Shown: positions 1 to 5,416 of the stretch, piece after piece | Layout: every line of letters starts with the position of its first letter | How positions within the stretch are numbered: position 1 is the first letter of the stretch | Source: an uncultured Oscillibacter sp. | GTDB lineage: Bacteria; Bacillota; Clostridia; Oscillospirales; Oscillospiraceae | DNA length: 5,548 bases | Assembly: GCA_910583785.1 (NCBI GenBank) | Contig: CAJTZK010000029.1 | Span: 1 to 5,548, forward strand | Direction: 5' to 3' | Made by a program: the position numbers and the translations under genes | The notes under the pieces: generated by a model | Told to the model about the DNA's origin: nothing | Database searches by the model: none | What the model saw: only the letters and a program-made list of their open reading frames with translations

Positions 1-127
1 AGAAGGGATTGATCCGGGGATGGGGGGACTGCTCGATGTATTGGTAGCCCCAGTCCGCCACCTTCCGCACGTAATCCTTAATGGGCATCTGCTTGGCTAA
101 GACATCTACGTCAAACGCGATTTTCAT
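1..127 (-). CDS. Sugar phosphate isomerase/epimerase, N-terminal part (partial, IolH-like?)
   Basis: Only the first 42 codons are in the window; the gene continues beyond position 1. It starts MKIAFDVDVLAKQMPIKDYV, followed by a segment containing VADWGYQYIEQSPHPRINPF. A first beta strand (KIAFDVD), a helix ending in the xxWGYxYIE motif, and then a loop is the opening of the AP-endonuclease-2-like TIM barrel (sugar phosphate isomerase/epimerase superfamily), whose members isomerise or epimerise sugars and inositol derivatives in the cytoplasm, usually with a divalent metal. The metal ligands lie further along and cannot be checked. The ATG has a good AAAGGAG site 8 nt upstream. As last gene seen downstream of a sugar ABC transporter, it probably acts on the imported substrate. 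The N-terminus recalls IolH-type proteins of inositol clusters, but that is memory-based and of low certainty. Confidence 0.8.
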   Translation of the reverse strand, partial: MKIAFDVDVLAKQMPIKDYVRKVADWGYQYIEQSPHPRINPF

Positions 128-135
128 TGGGCGCG

Positions 136-142
136 CTCCTTT
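136..142 (-). promoter_or_regulatory. Ribosome binding site of the isomerase gene
   Basis: On the minus strand the sequence reads AAAGGAG, 8 nt before the ATG at 127. It fixes the start of the partial isomerase gene and shows the gene is independently translated rather than coupled to the binding-protein gene, which ends 171 nt upstream. Confidence 0.75.
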
Positions 143-154
143 CTGTCCGTTTCA

Positions 155-173
155 CCGGGCCCGTGGGGTCCGG
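155..173. repeat. GC-rich inverted repeat in the gap before the isomerase gene
   Basis: CCGGGCCC (155-162) and GGGTCCGG (166-173) form an 8-pair stem with a 3-nt loop. One pair is a G-U wobble on the plus strand and an A-C mismatch on the minus strand, so the stem is weaker in the transcribed direction. It lies between the larger hairpin at 218-251 and the isomerase ribosome binding site. Function is unknown; it may be incidental. Confidence 0.35.
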
Positions 174-217
174 CGCTGTTTTGCCCTGCTGCTGGAAAAA
201 GGTTTTTTCAATAGCCA

Positions 218-251
218 GGAGAGGGGAAAACCGTTTCGTTTTCCCCTCTCC
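218..251 (-). terminator. Perfect 14-bp intercistronic hairpin after the binding-protein gene
   Basis: GGAGAGGGGAAAAC (218-231) is exactly complementary to GTTTTCCCCTCTCC (238-251), with a 6-nt loop. It lies 48 nt after the stop of the binding-protein gene. There is no T-run directly after the stem on the minus strand; the first one (five Ts, at plus 196-200) comes about 17 nt later, and none follows on the plus strand. It is therefore not a textbook intrinsic terminator. A leaky terminator, or a 3'-end stabilising or processing hairpin that lets the binding protein be made in excess of downstream enzymes, fits better. The structure is seen; the role is inferred. Confidence 0.55.
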
Positions 252-298
252 GCGTGATGATTGTTTCAGGTTTGCCGTTGGAACTACCTGGCTGAAAA

Positions 299-1288
299 TT
301 ACTCGTAATCCGCCACGTTGGAGGAGTCGATCCAGGTGTTGTCGGTGACCAGGACGTTGGTCTCCAGGGTGCCGCCGCTCAGCAGGGTGACCGCGGCCTC
401 AACGCCGTTGGCGGCCATGGCGCCGCCGTTCTGGGACACGGTGCCCGTGATCCGTCCGTCTTTGATCGCCTCAAAGCCGTCGGGGGTTCCGTCAACTCCG
501 GAGATGATGATCCCGCTGTTGGCTCCGGCGGCGTTTCCGGCGCCCACGGCCATGCCGTCGTTTTCGCAGACGATGGCATCCAGGTCATAGGCGGACAGCC
601 AGCTCTCCACGGTGGCCTGCGCCTGGGCGGTATCCCACGCGCAGTCGGCGGGGGAGACAACCTGGACGATGTCGGGGTATTTCGCCAGGATGGTCTCATA
701 GCCCTCCATGCGCTGCAGGCCGCCAGCGTCCGCGGAGGGGCCCGTCAGGATGGCGATGTTGCCCTTGCCGCCCAGCAGGTCGGCAACCTGCTGCATCTCG
801 GTCTCGCCCGCCTTGACATTGTTTCCGTAGGAGACGGCGGAGATTCCGGCGCTCTCCCAGTCGGTGCAGGCGGAGATGATATTGATGACCACCACGCCGG
901 CATCCGCCGCGTTCTTGGCGGCGTCCCGCAGCCCGTCGGGATCGACGGGCTCAAACAGGATGGCCTGGTAACCCTCGGACACGCACTGTTCGATCTGGCT
1001 GATCTGGGTGGCGGCGTCCTGGTCGGCGCTCAGGATTTTCAGCTCAACGCCCAGTTCTGCGGCCTTGGCCTCGGCGGCCTCGGTGACAGCGATCTGGAAC
1101 GCGTTGGTCTGGTGCTGCTGGATCATCGCGATTTTATAGGCGCCGCCTGCGGAGTCGGAGCCAGCGCCGCTGTCCCCTCCGGCAGGGGCGGGAGCAGCGG
1201 GGGCGTCGGTCTTGCCGCCGCAACCCGTGGTGAGGGCCAGCGCCATGACGCAGGCCAGGAGCGTTGCGAGAAACTTCTTCTTGTTCAT
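299..1288 (-). CDS. Sugar ABC transporter substrate-binding lipoprotein (RbsB/Peripl_BP_4 type)
   Basis: A 329-residue extracytoplasmic binding protein of the ribose/galactose/inositol class, which captures a monosaccharide or polyol and delivers it to the permease. Residues 1-23 are a lipoprotein signal: KKK, a hydrophobic stretch, then LTTGC with Cys23 as lipidation site. Residues 24-50 form an Ala/Gly/Ser/Asp-rich linker. The type I periplasmic fold starts at YKIAMI (51-56) and shows DAATQISQIE (91-100), the Arg193 region (GGLQRMEGYE), ENDGMAVGA (242-250, Asn243-Asp244), GVDGTPDG (264-271, Asp266) and TVSQNGG (283-289, Gln286); Arg, Asn/Asp, Asp and Gln at such positions usually contact the sugar in this family. 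The length is normal and the frame intact. The ATG is preceded by AAGGAGGA. It follows the permease after 72 nt. The exact substrate cannot be read from the sequence. Confidence 0.93.
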   Translation of the reverse strand: MNKKKFLATLLACVMALALTTGCGGKTDAPAAPAPAGGDSGAGSDSAGGAYKIAMIQQHQTNAFQIAVTEAAEAKAAELGVELKILSADQDAATQISQIEQCVSEGYQAILFEPVDPDGLRDAAKNAADAGVVVINIISACTDWESAGISAVSYGNNVKAGETEMQQVADLLGGKGNIAILTGPSADAGGLQRMEGYETILAKYPDIVQVVSPADCAWDTAQAQATVESWLSAYDLDAIVCENDGMAVGAGNAAGANSGIIISGVDGTPDGFEAIKDGRITGTVSQNGGAMAANGVEAAVTLLSGGTLETNVLVTDNTWIDSSNVADYE

Positions 1289-1295
1289 GTGTGTT

Positions 1296-1303
1296 TCCTC
1301 CTT
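1296..1303 (-). promoter_or_regulatory. Strong ribosome binding site of the binding-protein gene
   Basis: AAGGAGGA on the minus strand, 7 nt before the ATG at 1288. It is the best Shine-Dalgarno match of the operon, in keeping with the excess of binding protein over membrane components that such transporters need. The permease gene has only a weaker AGGAAGGGG. Confidence 0.8.
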
Positions 1304-1317
1304 AAAAACTTATATGT

Positions 1318-1352
1318 AAGAGACGGCGGACAGAGCGTCCGGCAATTCTCTT
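1318..1352 (-). repeat. Intercistronic stem-loop between permease and binding-protein genes
   Basis: AAGAGA (1318-1323) pairs with TCTCTT (1347-1352), and inside it CGGAC (1327-1331) pairs with GTCCG (1337-1341) around a 5-nt loop, giving a two-part stem with an internal loop. On the minus strand it is followed some 11 nt later by TTTTT just before the AAGGAGGA site. It could protect or process the mRNA or attenuate transcription weakly. The pairing is modest and may be incidental. Confidence 0.35.
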
Positions 1353-1360
1353 GACACCCG

Positions 1361-2308
1361 TCAATTCTTTTTGCCCTTGCCCTTGATATCCAGCAGCACC
1401 GCCAGGACGATGATGGCGCCCTTGACAATTTTCTGCCAGTGGGAAGAGACCCCCATGATGTCCAGGCCGTTGGCGATGACCGTGATGAGCAGGCAGCCCA
1501 CCACAACGCCCCAGGACTTGCCCACGCCGCCAGACATGGACACGCCGCCCACCACACAGGCCGTAATGGCGTCCATCTCATAGCTCTCCGCCGCGTTGGG
1601 CTGGCCAATGGTGACCCGGGAGGTCATCAGGAAGCCGCTCAGCCCGGCCAGAAGGCCCGCGATTGCGAAGGTGGAGATGCGGATCTTTGTGGTGTTGATG
1701 CCGGATACCCGGGCCGCCAGCAGGTTGCCGCCGCAGGCATAGACCCGGCGGCCGTACACGGTCTTTGCCAGCACGAAGGAGCAGATCAGGATGATGACCA
1801 CAAGGAAGACCGCCAGCATGGGGACGCCGAGGACCGACGAGGCGGCGATAGCCTTGTATTCCGCGCTGATCCCGATGACCGGCTTGCCGTTGGAGATCAG
1901 CAGCGCCAGGCCGCGGACGGCGGTCATGGTGCCAAGGGTCATGATAAAGGGAGGCAGGTCGCCCACGGCCACGCCCACGCCGTTTACCACGCCCACGGCC
2001 AGGCCCGCCAGCATGGCCACCAGCAGGGGGACGATCAGGGGATACTGCCCCTGGCCCAGCATAGCCGCCAGGACGCCGGTAAACGCCACCGTGGAGCCCA
2101 CGGACATATCAAATCCGCCGGCGATAATCACGAACATCATGCCGAACGCCAGGATGCCGTTGATGGACGCCTGCTTGAGGATGTTGACCAAGTTGCCGGG
2201 CTGAATGAAACTGGGCTTTAAGCAGGTCAGCACGACCACCAGCGCGATAAAGATGACGAAGATGAAATATTCGCTGATGAGCGCCTTTGTACGTTTTGTG
2301 TCTTTCAT
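1361..2308 (-). CDS. Sugar ABC transporter permease (RbsC/BPD_transp_2 type)
   Basis: A 315-residue inner-membrane permease of the RbsC/XylH/AraH/MglC family, which forms the translocation channel, normally as a homodimer; no second permease gene is present. A short cytoplasmic N-terminus (MKDTKRTKALISEY) is followed by roughly eight to ten hydrophobic segments from residue 16 to 307, ending in a basic tail (KGKGKKN). Family signatures are GGFDMSVGS (64-72), YGRRVYACGGN (185-195, the cytoplasmic loop that docks on the ATPase), AARVSGI (198-204) and ESYEMDAITACVVGG (241-255). The length is typical and the frame intact. It starts 14 nt after the ATPase stop, with AGGAAGGGG as a mediocre ribosome binding site, so co-transcription and partial coupling with the ATPase gene are likely. 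Confidence 0.95.
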   Translation of the reverse strand: MKDTKRTKALISEYFIFVIFIALVVVLTCLKPSFIQPGNLVNILKQASINGILAFGMMFVIIAGGFDMSVGSTVAFTGVLAAMLGQGQYPLIVPLLVAMLAGLAVGVVNGVGVAVGDLPPFIMTLGTMTAVRGLALLISNGKPVIGISAEYKAIAASSVLGVPMLAVFLVVIILICSFVLAKTVYGRRVYACGGNLLAARVSGINTTKIRISTFAIAGLLAGLSGFLMTSRVTIGQPNAAESYEMDAITACVVGGVSMSGGVGKSWGVVVGCLLITVIANGLDIMGVSSHWQKIVKGAIIVLAVLLDIKGKGKKN

Positions 2309-2322
2309 GGTTTCCCCTTCCT

Positions 2323-3816
2323 TTACACCTTGATCGCGGAGGCCAGCGCCATGATCCGCTCCTGGGAGAATTCTCCGCGCTGGACCTCACCGGAATAATT
2401 GCCCTCGCACATGACGGCGATCCGGTCACAGATTCCCATCAGCTCGGGAATCTCCGACGAAATCATGATAACGGCCTTCCCCTGCCGTACGAGCTGGCCC
2501 AGCAGCAGATAGATATCCCTCTTGGCCGCCACATCGATTCCCCGTGTCGGCTCATCCAGGATGATGATATCCGGCTCGTTCAGCAGCCATTTCGCGATAA
2601 CCACCTTCTGCTGGTTGCCGCCGGACAGGTTGCCCACGATCTGGTTGCCGGAAGGCGTTTTGATATTCAGTTTTTCAATGTACTCCTGGGAGGCGCTGAG
2701 CGCCTTGCTCCTGTTATACAGGCCGTGGCTCAGCAGCTTTTTGATGGCCACCATGGCAATATTGTCGTTGACAGAGCCGCTCAGGTTCAATCCGGTGACT
2801 TTGCGGTCCTCGGTGATGAGGGCCACGCCCTCCTTGATGATGTCCCGGGGAGAGGAGACCTTCACCTTTTTGCCCTTTACGTAGATTTCGCCGCCGGAGA
2901 GGGGCTGCATGCCAAAGATTCCCTCCACCAGCTCGCTCCGCCCGGCGCCCACCAGGCCGCCGATACCCAGGATTTCCCCCCGGCAGACGGAGAGGCTGAC
3001 GTTTTTCACCTTCTGGTCGGCGCGGACGATGTTTTTTGCCTCGAAAATCACCTCGCCTATGTCAGCGTCCAGCTTTGGGTACACATCCGTGATCTCCCGG
3101 CCGACCATCATCTTGATCAGCTTGGTCTCATCCAAATTCGCCGTATCGTCTGTGCCGATGTACTGCCCGTCGCGGTAAACGCTGACCCGGTCGCAGATGG
3201 AGAATATCTCTGCCATGCGGTGGGAGATATAGATGATGGCTACGCCCTTTTCCGTGAGCCTGCGGATGTGCTGGAACAGCAGCTCCACCTCGCGCTCGGT
3301 GATGGCGGCGGTGGGTTCGTCCATGACAATGACCTTTGCGTTGACGGAGATCGCCTTGATAATCTCAATCAGCTGGCACTGCGCCACGGTGAGGTTTCGC
3401 AGCGTCTCCTTAGGCGAGACGTGCAGCCCGCACTCCTCAATGAGCTTCTGGGCCGCCTCGATCTCCGCCTTCTTGTCCACCAGGCCGTTTTTCCGAAGTT
3501 CGCGTCCCACAAAGATATTTTCATAAACGGCCATATCCAGGATGGGGTTCAGTTCCTGGTGGATCATGGCGATTCCCGTATCCATGGCCTCCTTGGGGTT
3601 TGCCGCATGATAGGGCTTTCCGTCAAACAAAATTTCGCCGCCGGGGTCTTTGGTGTAAATGCCCATCAGGATCTTCATCAGGGTGGACTTTCCCGCGCCG
3701 TTTTCTCCCATTAACGCATGGACCTCTCCCGGCTTTACCCGCAGCTGCACATGGTCAAGCGCCGCTACGCCCGGAAAGGTTTTGCTGATATCTTTCATTT
3801 CCAGCACATATTCCAC
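2323..3816 (-). CDS. Sugar ABC transporter ATPase, two fused nucleotide-binding domains (RbsA/MglA type)
   Basis: This protein of about 497 residues energises the permease with two ABC domains in one chain, on the cytoplasmic face. Domain 1: Walker A GENGAGKST (37-45), Q-loop Gln87 in MIHQELN, a relaxed signature LTVAQCQ (142-148), Walker B KVIVMDEPTA (161-170), switch His199. Domain 2: degenerate Walker A GLVGAGRSE (287-295, Arg for Lys), signature LSGGNQQK (397-404), Walker B IIILDEPTRGIDV (417-429), and SSE (453-455) in place of the switch His. Relaxed domain-1 signature and degenerate domain-2 Walker A are normal for RbsA/MglA proteins, as is the length. I chose the GTG at 3816 (MEYVLEMKDISKTFPG) because AGGAGG lies 9 nt upstream and the family starts just before KDISKTFPG. 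The frame stays open to 3981, but those 55 codons are AT-rich leader without family resemblance. It is the first gene of the operon. Confidence 0.95.
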   Translation of the reverse strand: MEYVLEMKDISKTFPGVAALDHVQLRVKPGEVHALMGENGAGKSTLMKILMGIYTKDPGGEILFDGKPYHAANPKEAMDTGIAMIHQELNPILDMAVYENIFVGRELRKNGLVDKKAEIEAAQKLIEECGLHVSPKETLRNLTVAQCQLIEIIKAISVNAKVIVMDEPTAAITEREVELLFQHIRRLTEKGVAIIYISHRMAEIFSICDRVSVYRDGQYIGTDDTANLDETKLIKMMVGREITDVYPKLDADIGEVIFEAKNIVRADQKVKNVSLSVCRGEILGIGGLVGAGRSELVEGIFGMQPLSGGEIYVKGKKVKVSSPRDIIKEGVALITEDRKVTGLNLSGSVNDNIAMVAIKKLLSHGLYNRSKALSASQEYIEKLNIKTPSGNQIVGNLSGGNQQKVVIAKWLLNEPDIIILDEPTRGIDVAAKRDIYLLLGQLVRQGKAVIMISSEIPELMGICDRIAVMCEGNYSGEVQRGEFSQERIMALASAIKV

Positions 3817-3825
3817 GCATTTCTC

Positions 3826-3831
3826 CCTCCT
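3826..3831 (-). promoter_or_regulatory. Ribosome binding site deciding a GTG start for the ATPase gene
   Basis: AGGAGG on the minus strand (within GAGGAGGGAG, 3823-3832), 9 nt before the in-frame GTG at 3816. An ATG 4 nt before the GTG (3818-3820) is out of frame and would give an unrelated short peptide, so the GTG is the start. Confidence 0.75.
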
Positions 3832-3840
3832 CACGCATGA

Positions 3841-3990
3841 TTTTGAAACACATTTTAGCGGATTCCCTCCCGTTGCAAAACGTCCTTTTTTCACATGATG
3901 GGGGAGGATTTTCAGAAATTTCAGAAAAACGTCATTTTGCCCGAAAATAGAAATATTTTTTGGCGCAATTGTATAAAGCAATTGGCTGGG
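3841..3990 (-). promoter_or_regulatory. AT-rich leader with candidate promoter and operator-like repeats
   Basis: About 150 bases directly upstream of the operon are much more AT-rich than the genes and full of short symmetric motifs. AAAACGTC followed by C or A and TTTT occurs twice (3877-3889 and 3926-3938, 49 bp apart). TTTCAGAAA, itself a near-palindrome, occurs twice in tandem (3910-3918, 3919-3927). CCGAAAA (3941-3947) is dyad-related to TTTTTGG (3957-3963) with one mismatch. GCAATTG occurs twice (3965-3971, 3978-3984). The best promoter candidates on the minus strand are TTGCTT (3976-3981) with AATATT (3952-3957) at 18 bp, or a TAAAAT -10 (3852-3857) with only a poor -35. Neither is strong. 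A sugar-responsive repressor site is plausible; I see no clear catabolite (cre) box. Confidence 0.4.
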
Positions 3991-4106
3991 CCGCCGCCAG
4001 GGGGCCGGGCGGGAGGGCTGTGTCCTGTGCCTATAGGCAGCGGGGCTGGGCTAGTTTCTTTCCTGTTCCTGGCCGCTGGGAAATTCCAAAGGCGGCCATC
4101 ATCTTA

Positions 4107-4291
4107 GGCCCAGGGAAGGGAGACTGAATAGAAGTATTTGGAAAATTGGAAAATACCGCCGTGAACGGTAGATGCCCGCAGTGGCTGCCGGCTGGTGCCC
4201 GTTGGTAGAGGAACCGTGGTTTGCGGGGCGAAAGAGGAAAAAGGCCCGTGCTCTTCCTAGACGGACGTTCCCAAGGGCATGTGCCTGGGCC
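4107..4291. repeat. Segment bounded by GGCCCAGG/CCTGGGCC with internal stems
   Basis: GGCCCAGG (4107-4114) and its exact complement CCTGGGCC (4284-4291) bracket about 185 bases. Inside, TACCG (4154-4158) pairs with CGGTA (4166-4170) around 7 nt, and CCCGCA (4175-4180) pairs with TGCGGG (4222-4227), enclosing a GC-rich 41-nt section. This nested layout is what a structured RNA or a small palindromic repeat would look like, but each stem is short and could arise by chance in GC-rich DNA. Confidence 0.3.
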
Positions 4292-4354
4292 AATGTTCAG
4301 AGGGGTGTTTTGGGTGCCATGGCCGCATAGCAGCCGTTCTTGCCCTGCTGCATT

Positions 4355-4384
4355 CCTCACTGTTCTTTGACAGCCTCAGTGAGG
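4355..4384. repeat. 8-bp perfect inverted repeat, CCTCACTG/CAGTGAGG
   Basis: CCTCACTG (4355-4362) and CAGTGAGG (4377-4384) are exact complements separated by 14 nt. The right arm is also part of CCTCAGTGAGG (4374-4384), a near-perfect palindrome, and CTGT (4360-4363) can pair with ACAG (4370-4373), so alternative hairpins compete. No T-run follows on either strand, so it is not an obvious terminator. Confidence 0.4.
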
Positions 4385-4550
4385 GTTATGCCTCCAGTTT
4401 CCTAAAAAAACCTCTACTAACCGCAACCGCAATAGTGGGTTCATGGTTGCCGAAATCTCATATTCATCAAGTTGGTCTTTATTCTTTGCGGTGGTTTTAC
4501 GGTCTCTCTTGATTTTGCAATAAACATAAATACTACAATTTTAACTGAAA

Positions 4551-4578
4551 GTATACGCTTCCGAGCGAAGTATTTTTG
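4551..4578 (+). terminator. Weak plus-strand terminator-like hairpin
   Basis: ATAC-GCT (4553-4559) pairs with AGC (4564-4566) and GTAT (4570-4573) around a TCCG loop with a 3-nt bulge, followed by TTTT. The stem has only seven pairs and no plus-strand gene precedes it, so this is a marginal call. It may be a leftover of the degraded region. Confidence 0.2.
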
Positions 4579-4637
4579 TTCCCCGGCTGGTTCACCGTCG
4601 TCGCAATTCCTGTAAGGCTGGACAAATGGTGTAATAC

Positions 4638-5416
4638 CTAATTCAAGGCGGCGGTTTGCTCGGGCAATTGATTTATTTCAATTTGGAACTGAAGGTCCGC
4701 GCCGGATGCCGCTCCGGCCCGGCATAGGGCCCGCTCAATCTGACGCTGGGACGCGGGAAGATACAGGTATTCCGGTTTTTCCTCCGGTGCCTGCTTGGAC
4801 GGCGCCTCCAGAACCAGCGGGTATGCGTCATGTAAGTACGGAGGGAAATGTTTCCCGTCGTAAAGCTGCTCCATTCGCATCCCATTGTCATAAACGATGC
4901 TGAAGGGCGTGATGGTCCCCGCGCCGCTTTGGATGAGCTGGAGGGCTTCCTTCCGGACATCCAGGAGTTTGGATTCCTCGCTGGCAGAATGCCGCCGTTG
5001 AGATTCATGCGGTGGTCGCGGCCCGCCTGTTCCAGGCCGTTGAAATTGGCGATAACCCTGGCTCGCTGGCAGCAGAACGTCAGGTTGATGAGATCCTTGA
5101 TATCGCATAGGTTTAGGTGATGGGCCATAGCCTGAAATTGGCTGGTTTCTTCCGCGCAAAAGCCCGCCAGCCGCTTCGCTAAATAGTCCAGCTGGTCCAC
5201 GTTGACCATGGTATTCTTGAGAAGAGCCAGCGGCTTGTAAGGGCTTTCTACCTCATCCACCATGGAGTCACGATTTATGGAAAAGCCCCATTCGATTGCC
5301 TGGAGCATCTCAATGGTCTGGTCGTACTCATCCAGCGGGATGGGGAAGGGGATGGTGATTTGACCGTATTCCGGGTGCGAGGGGTTATGCAGTACCGCCT
5401 TGATCACATGGCTCAT
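4638..5416 (-). pseudogene. ArdA-like antirestriction protein, frameshifted and probably truncated
   Basis: The gene starts at ATG 5416 (MSHVIKAVLHNPSHPEYGQI) with AAAGGAG 5 nt upstream. The first about 142 residues include IPFPIPLDEYDQTIEML, VNVDQLDYLAKRL, FQAMA, KDLINLTFCCQRA and GRDHRMNLNGG, which I recognise as the N-terminal part of the long proteins annotated as ArdA-type antirestriction proteins in Clostridial conjugative elements. After NLNGG this frame turns into Arg/Ser/Pro-rich nonsense, while homology resumes in another frame (SGAGTITPF, VYDNGMRMEQLYDGKHFPPY, YLYLPASQRQIERAL) to a TAG at 4638. The change, near 4985-4990, corresponds to one missing base or two extra. Relatives I recall run on well past the ALN end, so the C-terminal part is probably lost too. 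Intact versions mimic DNA and block type I restriction when an element enters a new host. The family assignment is from memory. Confidence 0.72.

Larger units (their letters stand above)
3991..4637. other. Orphan region without a convincing gene, rich in short repeats
   Basis: About 650 bases between the sugar operon leader and the antirestriction remnant. The open frames here (for example minus 4031-4360, and a plus frame at 4279-4512) have Pro/Arg/Ser-rich or otherwise gene-unlike translations and no good ribosome binding sites, so I do not call them. Composition changes along it: GC-rich at 3986-4300, then AT-richer at about 4390-4560, unlike the flanking genes. It holds a 12-bp palindrome TGCCTATAGGCA (4028-4039), a tandem TTGGAAAA repeat (4138-4145, 4146-4153), and several inverted repeats listed separately. 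It may be a dispersed repeat or a worn-down mobile-element end. Confidence 0.5.

Noticed and set aside
2287..3714. A 475-codon plus-strand open frame opposite the ATPase gene, and similar long frames opposite the permease (1439-2221).
   Set aside because: They mirror well-recognised genes on the minus strand and arise from codon bias in GC-rich DNA; their translations are rich in His/Gln/Asp without domains.
3841..3990. Catabolite-responsive (cre) element in the operon leader.
   Set aside because: Sequences such as TGCAAAACG and TGAAACACATTTTA come near but differ from the TGWAANCGNTNWCA pattern in spacing or core bases.
4031..4360. Minus-strand open frame of 109 codons in the orphan region.
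   Set aside because: It is Pro/Arg/Ser-rich, starts at GTG without a clear ribosome binding site, and shows no motif; it overlaps several inverted repeats. It could be a dispersed repeat translated by chance, so it is discussed only as part of the orphan region.
3991..4637. tRNA, rRNA, CRISPR array or T-box leader.
   Set aside because: No cloverleaf, no regularly spaced repeats and no T-box consensus were found by eye on either strand.
4673..4990. C-terminal half of the long 265-codon frame starting at 5470.
   Set aside because: After the frameshift this frame reads through the antirestriction gene out of frame and gives Arg/Ser/Pro-rich nonsense; the real homology is in the frame ending at 4638. 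The first 18 codons upstream of ATG 5416 are also discarded because the ribosome binding site fits 5416.
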